Shown: one piece after another, positions 7,407-14,313 of the stretch | Position numbering within the stretch: the stretch's first letter is position 1 | Layout: every line of letters begins with the position of its first letter | Assembly: GCF_040605455.1 (NCBI RefSeq) | Contig: NZ_JBEXCV010000167.1 | Span: 1 to 17,890 of the forward strand | DNA length: 17,890 nt | Direction: 5' to 3' | Origin: Embleya sp040605455 | Lineage (GTDB): Bacteria > Actinomycetota > Actinomycetes > Streptomycetales > Streptomycetaceae | Position numbers and translations under genes: made by a program | The notes under the pieces: generated by a model | Database searches by the model: none | What the model saw: only the letters and a program-made list of their open reading frames with translations | Told to the model about the DNA's origin: nothing

Positions 7407-8945
7407 GTGAGCACCAACCAGGCGTCGACCCGGACCGAGGACGAAGCGCCGCCGCCCAAGCGCGGCTTCCGCTTCCCGAGCGCGCTGACGGTGCTGGCGA
7501 TCGTGACGATCGCGGTGTGGGGTCTGACGTTCGCGATTCCGGCCGGCGAGTACCAGCTCGGCGAGGACGGCAAGCCGGTCGCGGGCACCTACCATCACAC
7601 CAAGTCGCCGGAGGACTTCGTCCAGCGGCTCAACGACCTGTTCCTGTCGCCGGTCAACGGCCTGTACGGGCTCAAGGACGCGCAGAGCGGGCAGGTCGCG
7701 CCCGACAACACGGGCGATCTGTACGGTAGCGCGGCGGTGTTCCTGTTCGTGCTGGCCATCGGGGCGTTCATCACCGTGGTGTTCGCCACCGGCGCGCTGG
7801 ACCGCGGCATCGCCCGCCTGGCGCATCGGCTGCGGACGCGTGGGGCGGTGCTGATCGTGGCGATCATGACCGTGTTCGCGATCCTCGGCTCGGTCGAGGG
7901 CTTCGCCGAGGAGACGCTCGGCTTCTACGGCCTGGTCGTGCCGTTGATGCTGGCGCTGGGCTACGACCGGATGGTGGCCACCGGCACCATCATCCTGGGC
8001 GCCGGTGTGGGTGTGTTGTGCTCGACGGTCAACCCGTTCGCGACCGGTGTCGCCTCCTCGGCGGCGGACATCTCGTTGGGTGACGGCATCGTGTTGCGGT
8101 TGCTGATGCTGATCGTGTTGACCACGGTGACCATCCTGTACGTGGTGCGGTATGCCCGTCGGGTCAAGGCCGATCCGTCCCGTTCGCTGGTGGGTTTCCT
8201 GCCGGGGGACCGCGAAAAGGCGGAAGCGGCGGCCACCGGCAGCGAGCCGCCGCCGTTGACGCGTATCCACCGGATCGTGTTGGTCGTGGTGACCATCACC
8301 TTCGTATTCATGATCTTCGCGATCATTCCGTGGGCCCAGGTGCTCAGCGGCGACGCGGACGCCGACCCCTACGATTGGGAACTGGGCTGGTCGTTCCCCG
8401 AGTTGGCCGCGATGTTCATCGTGGCTGCGGTGATCGTCGGGGTATTGGCCCGGCTGGGGGAGAAGAAGCTCGCGGAGACGATCATTCAGGGCGCGGCCGA
8501 CTTCATCTCGCCGGCACTGATCATCATGCTGGCCCGCGGGGTCACCGTCATCATGAACAACACCCAGGTCACCGACACGGTCCTGCACTCGATGGAGGGC
8601 GCGGTCTCGGACGCCTCCTCGGCGATGTTCGGCATCCTGATCTTCGTGGTGAACCTGCCGCTGGCCTTCCTGATCCCCTCGACCTCGGGGCACGCGACGT
8701 TGGCCATGCCGATCCTGGCGCCACTGGCCGACTTCGCCGACGTGCCACGCTCATTGGTGGTGACCGCGTGGCAGTCGGCGTCGGGGTGGATGAACCTGTG
8801 GGTGCCGACGACGGCGGTCATCATGGGCGGCGTGTCCCTGGCCAAGGTCGGCTACAACCAGTACCTCCGCTTTGCGGCACCCCTGCTGGCCATCCTGTTC
8901 GTCCTGATCTGCGCCTTCGTCGCGGTGGGCTCGGGCCTGTCCTGA
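7407..8945 (+). CDS. YfcC-family (DcuC-like) membrane carrier
   Basis: This 512-residue integral membrane protein has about a dozen hydrophobic segments. It starts with a short hydrophilic N-terminus followed by SALTVLAIVTIAVWGLTFAIPAGEYQ. The FAIPAGEY segment, the GSVEGFAEETLGFYGLVVPLMLALGYDRMV loop, VNPFATGVASSAADISLGDG, and LAFLIPSTSGHATLAMPILAPLADFADVPR are hallmarks of the YfcC/DcuC carrier group, which includes arginine/ornithine-type exchangers and short-peptide or dicarboxylate carriers. The start is GTG 7407 with an ideal AAGGAG 6 bases upstream; no ATG fits. YfcC-type genes are often found beside M20 peptidases, so a dipeptide or amino acid is the most likely cargo. The exact substrate is not readable. 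A hairpin follows the stop. Confidence 0.9.
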   Translation: MSTNQASTRTEDEAPPPKRGFRFPSALTVLAIVTIAVWGLTFAIPAGEYQLGEDGKPVAGTYHHTKSPEDFVQRLNDLFLSPVNGLYGLKDAQSGQVAPDNTGDLYGSAAVFLFVLAIGAFITVVFATGALDRGIARLAHRLRTRGAVLIVAIMTVFAILGSVEGFAEETLGFYGLVVPLMLALGYDRMVATGTIILGAGVGVLCSTVNPFATGVASSAADISLGDGIVLRLLMLIVLTTVTILYVVRYARRVKADPSRSLVGFLPGDREKAEAAATGSEPPPLTRIHRIVLVVVTITFVFMIFAIIPWAQVLSGDADADPYDWELGWSFPELAAMFIVAAVIVGVLARLGEKKLAETIIQGAADFISPALIIMLARGVTVIMNNTQVTDTVLHSMEGAVSDASSAMFGILIFVVNLPLAFLIPSTSGHATLAMPILAPLADFADVPRSLVVTAWQSASGWMNLWVPTTAVIMGGVSLAKVGYNQYLRFAAPLLAILFVLICAFVAVGSGLS

Positions 8946-8963
8946 CCCGACGCCGACTGCGGG

Positions 8964-8977
8964 CCCGCGAACGCGGG
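8964..8977 (+). terminator. Hairpin after the carrier gene
   Basis: CCCGCG and CGCGGG are inverted around AA, 18 bases after the stop. The stem is short and lacks a T-tract. A second, stronger hairpin lies at 9059-9082. Confidence 0.4.
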
Positions 8978-9052
8978 GTCGCGGTGTTCGCGGCGTTTCG
9001 GCCACCGTCGCGGGCCGGTACGGAGCGCATCTTCATCTACCGCGCACTGATC

Positions 9053-9110
9053 CACGGAGTCGCCCTCGTTTTGAGGGGCGACGTCGTGTCAGGCGCGCAG
9101 TGACTCCGTG
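9053..9110. terminator. Overlapping inverted repeats between convergent genes
   Basis: GTCGCCCTC (9059-9067) pairs with GAGGGGCGAC (9073-9082), with one bulged G and a GTTTT loop. A second pair, CACGGAGTC (9053-9061) and GACTCCGTG (9102-9110), encloses it and shares three bases with its left arm, so the two structures compete. The site lies between the plus-strand carrier gene and the minus-strand DUF397 gene and probably ends both transcripts. The right outer arm is inside the last DUF397 codons. Confidence 0.6.
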
Positions 9111-9286
9111 AGGGCGGTCCACGAGGCCGCGCCGATGATGAGGTGGCCCACGCTCGGGTCCTTGCTGTCACGGACGGGGACGAGGCCGGGGGCGTGTCCG
9201 ACTTCCACGCACTGACCGCCTTCCGAGTTGCTGTGACTGGACTTTCGCCAGGCGCAGGGCTTGGGCAGAGCTTGGGAAGCGTGCAC
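9089..9286 (-). CDS. DUF397 protein
   Basis: This 65-residue protein has the clear DUF397 pattern: AWRKSSHSNSEGGQCVEVG near the start, then VPVRDSKDPSVGHLIIGAASWTALTESLRA. In Streptomyces such small proteins are encoded next to XRE/DUF5753 regulators and act with them in development- or toxin-antitoxin-like control, as described for whiJ-type loci and the Scr1/Scr2 pair. The start is a GTG at 9286 with GGAGG 9 bases upstream. That ribosome site lies inside the end of the regulator gene, and no other in-frame start is available nearby. The gene overlaps the upstream regulator by 119 bases in a different frame, far more than the few bases usual for this pair. Confidence 0.9.
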   Translation of the reverse strand: MHASQALPKPCAWRKSSHSNSEGGQCVEVGHAPGLVPVRDSKDPSVGHLIIGAASWTALTESLRA

Positions 9287-10109
9287 GGTCCAGGTCCTCC
9301 ATCGCTTCTCGGATCATGTCCATGGACATCCCTACCGGTAGGGCTCGTGCCCGTTGGCGATCGTAGGTTACGGCGTACTGCCCGACTTCGCCCGGATCCT
9401 CGATCAGTCGCCCGACGTCCGCTCCTTCGGTGTAGGCGACTTCGCGTTTGTCGCGCGTCGTGAGCACTGTCAACGAGCCGCCCATCCCTTCGTGTTCCGC
9501 CTCGCTGAAGGGGAGAATCTGCACGCTGATGCGGTCGTTGTGTTCCGTTGCCAGCAGGTGCGCCAGTTGGTGCCGCATGGTGTCCGGCCCGCCGATCGGT
9601 CTACGAATGACTGCTTCGTCAAGGACTACCCATAGAAACGGCGCATCCGGACCATTGAGCCTTTCCTGCCGACCCAATCGACCGCGAACGCGTTCTTCGA
9701 GATGAACTTCGTCTCGCAGTGAGCGACCCATCCGCAACACCGCCCGTGCGTAGTCCTCCGTCTGGAGTAGGCCAGGCACGACCTGGACCAGATACATGCG
9801 CATTTCGCGGGCGGAACCTTCGAGATCCATGAAGGGCTGCGACCACGCAGGAAACGTTCGGCTGGTGACGTGCTTCCACAGTTCGGCGAGGAGCCCGCCG
9901 GTGTTGAGCGTGGCATCCAAAGCAATTGCGTTCGCCAGGGTCGGAGGGTGCCCGGTTCCTCGCTCGATCTGGTTCAACCGGGTGGTGCTCAGGCCATACA
10001 TGGTGCGCCCGAGTTCGGCTTGGCGGTATCCGGCGGCCTCTCGAAGTGTTGCGACCATGCGCCCGAACAGTTCTACGACTGACGCCTCGTCTTGGGCCTC
10101 GTCGTTCAT
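9168..10109 (-). CDS. XRE-family regulator with DUF5753 domain (Scr1/WhiJ type)
   Basis: This 313-residue DNA-binding protein has a helix-turn-helix at about residues 12-68 (FGRMVATLREAAGYRQAELG, then GLSTTRLNQIERGTGHPPTL). A DUF5753 domain follows from about 95 to 270: VQVVPGLLQTEDYARAVLR, then LNGPDAPFLWVVLDEAVIRRPIGG, then VQILPFSEAEHEGMGGSLTVL, then the final VTYDRQRARALPVGMSMDMIREAMEDL. Relatives usually stop right after this last helix. Here the frame continues for about 40 residues (RFPSSAQALRL and onward, ending RTRPRPRPRP) across the start of the DUF397 gene, which suggests loss of the original stop or a frameshift. ATG 10109 has a G-run (GGGGGG) a few bases upstream. The gene is divergent from two small genes and probably autoregulates through the intervening region. 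Confidence 0.92.
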   Translation of the reverse strand: MNDEAQDEASVVELFGRMVATLREAAGYRQAELGRTMYGLSTTRLNQIERGTGHPPTLANAIALDATLNTGGLLAELWKHVTSRTFPAWSQPFMDLEGSAREMRMYLVQVVPGLLQTEDYARAVLRMGRSLRDEVHLEERVRGRLGRQERLNGPDAPFLWVVLDEAVIRRPIGGPDTMRHQLAHLLATEHNDRISVQILPFSEAEHEGMGGSLTVLTTRDKREVAYTEGADVGRLIEDPGEVGQYAVTYDRQRARALPVGMSMDMIREAMEDLDRARFPSSAQALRLAKVQSQQLGRRSVRGSRTRPRPRPRP

Positions 10110-10227
10110 ACATCCCCCCTTTATGGCGGGTCACGTAAACGCTAGCGGCTTTTGCAGCCTAGGCGCTCGGTCGATGCTTGTTCACAGAGTGGCCGAATCA
10201 GTACTGGCGGCGACCGAGAGGACAGGT
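10110..10227. promoter_or_regulatory. Divergent promoter region with two CTAG palindromes
   Basis: CGCTAGCG (10140-10147) and GCCTAGGC (10157-10164) are perfect 8-bp palindromes whose centres are 17 bases apart, close to two helical turns less a few bases. The minus-strand reading of 10144-10139 is TAGCGT, a -10-like hexamer about 30 bases before the XRE start, so one palindrome overlaps a candidate promoter. A plausible role is an operator for the adjacent XRE regulator. CTAG is uncommon in GC-rich actinomycete DNA. GAGAGGA at about 10216-10222 is the ribosome site for the plus-strand gene. Confidence 0.5.
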
Positions 10228-10491
10228 ATGCCCATCGATGAGAGCTACCCCGAAGACCCCCGCGGCTGGACCACGGACCACGTGGCCCGCTTCTGGAAGG
10301 CCAACGGCAAACGCATGGTTCGCTGCGAACTGTCGGGGCGAGTCGGCACGTTCGCTGCCGTCATCAACTTGCAGGCGTTCGTGCGGTTCCCCGGCGGCAC
10401 CGAGTTCCGGACGCACTGCGGGAACCTCCGGGTGCTGGAGGACGAGGCTGCCGTGCCCACCAGGGGGGGCAGCGATGTACCGCGAGGGTGA
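10228..10491 (+). CDS. Small hypothetical protein (87 aa) divergent from the XRE gene
   Basis: The product runs MPIDESYPEDPRGWTTDHVA, then RFWKANGKRMVRCELSGRVG and on to FVRFPGGTEFRTHCGNLRVLEDEA. It is hydrophilic, with no signal peptide or membrane segment, and I do not recognise a family. Two cysteines (in RCELSG and THCGN) and alternating short strands suggest a small beta-rich fold. ATG 10228 has GAGAGG about 6 bases upstream. Its last 17 bases overlap the next gene, which points to translational coupling. Small genes opposite XRE/DUF397 pairs are common in actinomycetes, and a part in that regulatory unit is inferred only from position. Confidence 0.7.
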   Translation: MPIDESYPEDPRGWTTDHVARFWKANGKRMVRCELSGRVGTFAAVINLQAFVRFPGGTEFRTHCGNLRVLEDEAAVPTRGGSDVPRG

Positions 10492-10675
10492 CTGGGTGGA
10501 ACCTGCCGACGAGGCTGTGCGCCGGGTGCGTCACCCGGGGCAGATTCTGATGGCGCAGCCCCTTCCCGACGGGCAGCAGACGCTCACGGTGCAACCCCCG
10601 GGCGGGCGGGTCGCCTGGGCCATGCCGTCCGACAGCGTTCGCTCGACCACCAGGCCTGACCGGCGCGCTCCCTGA
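10475..10675 (+). CDS. Small hypothetical protein (66 aa), overlaps the preceding gene
   Basis: The product begins MYREGDWVEPADEAVRRVRH and contains TLTVQPPGGRVAWAMPSDSVR. The GDWV opening and the PPGG.xWxxPxxxxR ending resemble short actinomycete proteins found near XRE/DUF397 genes, probably a small beta-barrel, but the function is unknown. ATG 10475 follows a G-run (AGGGGGGG, 10462-10469) by 5 bases, inside the end of the upstream gene. The 17-base overlap indicates co-translation. An 11-bp hairpin 4 bases after its stop ends the pair. Confidence 0.7.
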   Translation: MYREGDWVEPADEAVRRVRHPGQILMAQPLPDGQQTLTVQPPGGRVAWAMPSDSVRSTTRPDRRAP

Positions 10676-10678
10676 ACC

Positions 10679-10714
10679 GCCGCACCGCGGCCACTGGCCT
10701 GGTCGCGGTGCGGC
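10679..10714. terminator. Bidirectional terminator hairpin
   Basis: A perfect 11-bp stem (GCCGCACCGCG/CGCGGTGCGGC) with a 14-base loop begins 4 bases after the stop of the small gene. It lies between convergent genes (the small pair and the RidA-like gene). The remaining 90 bases to 10804 show no gene. Confidence 0.75.
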
Positions 10715-10804
10715 ACCACATCTTCATCAGCAGCGTGCCCGTTCACATTGCTACGCCGCCCCGTTGGCGAGCCGCCACCCGAACAGCTCGGGCGCGGGGG
10801 TGAG

Positions 10805-11206
10805 TCAGGGCCGCGCGGCGAGGGCCTCGACCTCGAACAGCACGTCAGGCGTAGCCAGGCTCGCGACACCGATGAGGGTTTGCGTGGGCGGTTTGGTACT
10901 CCAACCCTCCTGCACGGCCCCGGCGATCGGCCCAAGCTTGCTGACGTCATGGTTCACCACGTACGTCCTGAGCTGGACGACGTGGCAGAGATCGAGCCCA
11001 TGGGCGGCAAGAGCGACGCCGATGTTGCGGAAAGTCTGCTTCACCTGCTCGGCGAAGTCGGTCGAGACAACCGCGCCGTCCGGGCCCGATCCGTACTGAC
11101 CCGCGATGAGCACCAGTTCCGTACCTGCGGGGACGGTGGCGGTGTGGCTGTAGCCGAACGGGAGCGGGTCGTGCAAACCGTCCGGATTGACAATGGCGTG
11201 TGCCAT
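10805..11206 (-). CDS. RidA-like (YjgF/UK114 family) protein lacking the catalytic arginine
   Basis: This 133-residue protein has the single chorismate-mutase-like RidA fold: GYSHTATVPAGTELVLIAGQ, then FAEQVKQTFRNIGVALAAHGLDLCHVVQLRTYVV, and a final DVLFEVEALAA strand. RidA itself deaminates reactive enamine/imine intermediates using an arginine in a PARS-like motif near the C-terminus. By my alignment, anchored on the last strand, that position is PTQT here with Gln109, so imine deaminase activity is doubtful. It fits better among the Rid subfamilies without the arginine, often tied to catabolic pathways. ATG 11206 was chosen for the GAGAGGTG 7 bases upstream and because family members begin just there; the frame is open back to 11260. 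It is divergent from a WYL regulator. Confidence 0.9.
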   Translation of the reverse strand: MAHAIVNPDGLHDPLPFGYSHTATVPAGTELVLIAGQYGSGPDGAVVSTDFAEQVKQTFRNIGVALAAHGLDLCHVVQLRTYVVNHDVSKLGPIAGAVQEGWSTKPPTQTLIGVASLATPDVLFEVEALAARP

Positions 11207-11265
11207 GGAGATCACCTCTCGTGTGCGGTGGGGCTTTGTCGTGCCAGGTAAGCCTTCCAACGAAT

Positions 11266-11284
11266 CACGACATCCTGTGTCGTG
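11266..11284. promoter_or_regulatory. Perfect inverted repeat between the RidA-like and WYL genes, probable operator
   Basis: CACGACA and TGTCGTG are perfect 7-bp inverted arms around TCCTG. The site is 60 bases from the RidA-like start and 20 bases from the WYL start, close to where a -35 element of the latter would lie. The obvious candidate to bind is the WYL regulator itself, controlling both genes. Confidence 0.65.
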
Positions 11285-11292
11285 TATTCCCG

Positions 11293-11298
11293 TAGAGT
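11293..11298 (+). promoter_or_regulatory. -10-like TAGAGT directly before the WYL start (leaderless candidate)
   Basis: TAGAGT fits the TANNNT -10 pattern and ends 6 bases before ATG 11305. No Shine-Dalgarno sequence is present. This spacing is typical of leaderless actinobacterial transcripts, in which transcription starts at the A of ATG. Confidence 0.5.
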
Positions 11299-11304
11299 TT
11301 TCCT

Positions 11305-12279
11305 ATGCGCGCAGATCGGTTGGTATCGCTGGTGCTGCTGCTGCGGCAGCACGGTCGACTGTCCGCGGCCACGCTGGCCCGCGAGTTGGAGGTATCCACC
11401 CGCACCGTGCTGCGCGACATCGAGGCGCTGTCCGCAGCCGGCGTCCCGGTCTACGCCGAACGCGGTCGGCATGGCGGTTTCGCGTTGCTGCCCGGTTTCC
11501 GGACCGAGCTCACCGGACTCAACCACGACGAGGCACTTGCCCTGCTGGTGGCCGGATCGCGGCGCGGCGCACAGGCATTCGGCCTCGGTTCGGCGCTCGC
11601 TTCGGCCATGCGCAAGGTGGTCGACGCGCTACCCGAAAACTATCGGGCCACCGCGGCCGGTGCGGCTCGGCGATTGCTCATCGACCCGGAGACCGACCTC
11701 CTCTCGCGTCAGCTGGTTGCCGAGGAAGTGCCCGACACCGTAGTGGCCGAGGTCCGGCGCGCGGTGTTCGCCGGACACAGGCTGCGCATCCACTACGCGG
11801 CTGTGGACCAGACCCCGAAGTGGCGCACGGTGGACCCGATCGGCTTGGTCACGGTGCGCGACCAGGGCTACTTGCTGGCCACCAGGTCCGGCGCGGACCG
11901 CACCTACCGGCTGTCCCGGGTCCTGGCAGCCGAGGTACTCGCCGAACCGGCACAGCGACCGGACCGGGTCGATCTGGACCGGGCCTGGCAGGAACGCAGC
12001 ACGCAGTTTCGGACCGGCGGCGACCAAGTCACCGTGCTGGTACGGGTGAACCCGGCGCGACGGGAGGAGCTGGTGGGCACCGCGCTGGCCGTCCGCGCCG
12101 AGGAAGCCGAGGCCGACGGCCGGCTGCGGCTGGAGGTGACCTTCCAGGATCCGAGACACGCCGTATGGGCGCTGTGGCAACTCGCCACGGGCGCGGAAGC
12201 CCTGGCCCCGCAGTGGTTGCGCGACTCCCTGCGCAAGCGCGCCGCCGCGATCGCCACCTGCTACGAAGTGGCGCCCTGA
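11305..12279 (+). CDS. YafY-type transcriptional regulator with HTH and WYL domains
   Basis: This 324-residue cytoplasmic protein has a winged helix-turn-helix at residues 1-60 (RLVSLVLLLRQHGRLSAATL, then ELEVSTRTVLRDIEALSAAG, with the wing around GRHGGFALL). The WYL ligand-sensing domain runs about 145-210 (RLRIHYAAVDQTPKWRTVDPIGL, then GYLLATRSGADRTYRLSRV), and a C-terminal WCX-type domain to 324. The motif that names the domain reads GYL at 188-190, a tolerated variation. WYL regulators sense small ligands or nucleic acids and often act on a divergent neighbour, so the RidA-like gene is the likely target through the inverted repeat between them. Confidence 0.93.
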   Translation: MRADRLVSLVLLLRQHGRLSAATLARELEVSTRTVLRDIEALSAAGVPVYAERGRHGGFALLPGFRTELTGLNHDEALALLVAGSRRGAQAFGLGSALASAMRKVVDALPENYRATAAGAARRLLIDPETDLLSRQLVAEEVPDTVVAEVRRAVFAGHRLRIHYAAVDQTPKWRTVDPIGLVTVRDQGYLLATRSGADRTYRLSRVLAAEVLAEPAQRPDRVDLDRAWQERSTQFRTGGDQVTVLVRVNPARREELVGTALAVRAEEAEADGRLRLEVTFQDPRHAVWALWQLATGAEALAPQWLRDSLRKRAAAIATCYEVAP

Positions 12280-12360
12280 GACGGAAACCAACCGCGCCCC
12301 TTTCCTTGGCGTTACCCTTCCCTCGATCCGAAGATCACGAACCACGGGGGTGGTGGACGC

Positions 12361-14313
12361 ATGCGATCACGATGGCGTAGTTGGACGGCCGTACTGGCCA
12401 TGACATTTGCGGCGGGGTTCACGGCAGCGCCCGCACCCGCGCATACGGCGGATCCCGGCGATCCGCAGGCGAGTGCGGCGACGCGCGACGTGCGGGACTG
12501 GTTGACCCATCTGCCCAATCGGGCGCAGAACCGGGTGGTGGCGGGCCAGTTCGCCGGGTACAGCGGGAAGACGTTCTCGCTGACTCAGGTGGAGGAGCTG
12601 AAGGCACAGACCGGTGCGAACCCGGGGCTGCTGGGCTGTGACTACGGGCACGACGGGAACGCGATCGACCACGCCTGCAACGCGACGCTGAAGGATTGGT
12701 CGGCGGCCGGTGGTCTGGTCACCGTCAGTGCGCACCTGCCCAACCCCGATCAGCCCGACTGGAGTGGGCTGTTCACCAAGTTGCCCACCTTCGATCGGCT
12801 CACCGACCGCAGCACCCCCACCGGGCAGCGGTGGCACGCGGAACTGGATCGGGTGGCCGAGGGGCTGCGCGAACTCGCCGACGCGAATGTGCCGGTGCTG
12901 TTCCGGCCGCTGCACGAGATGAACGGCGACTCGTTCTGGTGGAGCGCGCAGGACCCGCAGACCTTCGCTGACGTGTGGCGGGACATGTACGCCTACCTGA
13001 CCGACGTCAAGGGCCTGCACAACCTGCTGTGGGTGTACGCACCGGATTGCAGCTATGGCAACCGCTCGGGCTTCTACCCGGGCGGCGCGTATGTAGACGT
13101 GGTCGGCCTCGACTGTTACGTCCGCGAACCCGTCGCGGTCCAGGGCTACGACGAACTGGTGGCGCTGGGCAAGCCGTTCGCTTTTGCCGAGATCGGTCCG
13201 CGCAGCGGCCCCGGTGGCACGATCGAGACCCCGCTCGACTACGGGAAATGGATCGACGCGATCCGCACCCGATTCCCGGCCACCGCCTACTTCATGGCGT
13301 GGAACGACCAGTGGCGGCCGACCGCCAACATCGGCGCGGGCCGCTTGATGAACGACCCGTGGACGATCGTGCGCGGCGAGATCGCCACCGCCGCGCGCAC
13401 CGAGGGCTCGCCCGCGCCGGTCGGTACGCCCGTCCCGCTCGCCGATTTCGAGACCGACACCCAGGGCTGGAACGGCTATCGGGTGCTCGCCGGGCCATGG
13501 TCGGTGACCGAATGGTCCGCCCAGGGCGGCCGATCCCTCAAGGCGGACATCGACCTCGCCGCGCCCGAGGCATACCTGAACCGGGTCGCGCCGCTGGACC
13601 TGAGCGGATACCGCGCACTGACCGCGACCGTGCGCACCGCCGAGTGGGGCAACCACGCGACCGGCACCACCGCCAAGTTCTACGTGCGCACCGGCGCCGG
13701 GACGACCTGGTACGACGGCGGCGCGATCCCGATCGGCCCGAACGGCGCCGTGCTGCGCCTGGACCTGAGTCGGGTCGCCGACCTCGGGGACGTGCGCGAG
13801 ATGGGCGTACTGTTCACCTCCGCACCGGGCGCGAGCGGACGAACGGCGGTGTACGTGGACGACGTTGCCGCCATCGCACCGCCCGCGGCCTTGGCCGGCT
13901 TCGAATCCGGGACGGACGGCTGGACCGGATACCTGACCGCGACCGCGCCGGTGAGCACCGCCGACTGGGCGAGCGAGGGCGCCCGTTCGCTGCGCGCCGA
14001 GGTCGACCCGGCCGCACCCGAGGCGTACCTGAACCGGCGCGCGAGCCTGGACCTGACGGGCCGTCGGGTCCTCAGCGCAACGGTCCGGGCCGCCGCCGGC
14101 AGCGGCACCGCCAAGCTCTACGTCAAGGCCACGTCCTCGAACACCTGGTACGACGCGGGCGCCGTCCCGGTCGGTCCGGACCCCAGGACGCTCACGCTCA
14201 ACCTGGCCGGGGTCGGATCGCCCCAGGACGTCCGCGAGATCGGCGTGCAATTCGAGCGCCGCGGCGGACCGGGCCAGGGCTTCGTGTTCGTCGACGAAGT
14301 CACGGTGCGCTGA
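12361..14313 (+). CDS. Secreted GH26 glycosidase (beta-mannanase type) with two C-terminal modules
   Basis: This 650-residue exported enzyme probably cleaves beta-1,4-mannan. A signal peptide is visible: RSRWRSW, hydrophobic AVLAMTFAAGFTAA, then APAPA before the mature protein. The GH26 barrel spans about 40-345. Acid/base Glu186 sits in FRPLHEMNGDSFWW and the nucleophile Glu277 in FAFAEIGP; VVAGQFAGY and GCDYGHDG are further family features. Two homologous beta-sandwich modules follow, residues about 359-505 and 511-650, sharing FEtxxxGWxGY, APEAYLNR, TWYDxGAxPxGP and DVREiGV. They resemble CBM27/galactose-binding-like mannan-binding modules. Start ATG 12361 has GGGGGTGGTGG just upstream. 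It stands alone, 81 bases after the WYL gene, which might be a local regulator but shows no direct link. Activity on other beta-glycans is possible. Confidence 0.92.
   Translation: MRSRWRSWTAVLAMTFAAGFTAAPAPAHTADPGDPQASAATRDVRDWLTHLPNRAQNRVVAGQFAGYSGKTFSLTQVEELKAQTGANPGLLGCDYGHDGNAIDHACNATLKDWSAAGGLVTVSAHLPNPDQPDWSGLFTKLPTFDRLTDRSTPTGQRWHAELDRVAEGLRELADANVPVLFRPLHEMNGDSFWWSAQDPQTFADVWRDMYAYLTDVKGLHNLLWVYAPDCSYGNRSGFYPGGAYVDVVGLDCYVREPVAVQGYDELVALGKPFAFAEIGPRSGPGGTIETPLDYGKWIDAIRTRFPATAYFMAWNDQWRPTANIGAGRLMNDPWTIVRGEIATAARTEGSPAPVGTPVPLADFETDTQGWNGYRVLAGPWSVTEWSAQGGRSLKADIDLAAPEAYLNRVAPLDLSGYRALTATVRTAEWGNHATGTTAKFYVRTGAGTTWYDGGAIPIGPNGAVLRLDLSRVADLGDVREMGVLFTSAPGASGRTAVYVDDVAAIAPPAALAGFESGTDGWTGYLTATAPVSTADWASEGARSLRAEVDPAAPEAYLNRRASLDLTGRRVLSATVRAAAGSGTAKLYVKATSSNTWYDAGAVPVGPDPRTLTLNLAGVGSPQDVREIGVQFERRGGPGQGFVFVDEVTVR

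Noticed and set aside
12367..14250. Minus-strand open frame of 627 codons opposite the GH26 gene
   Set aside because: Same cause: Arg/Gly/Val-rich translation without family motifs, and the plus-strand protein has a signal peptide and active-site residues.
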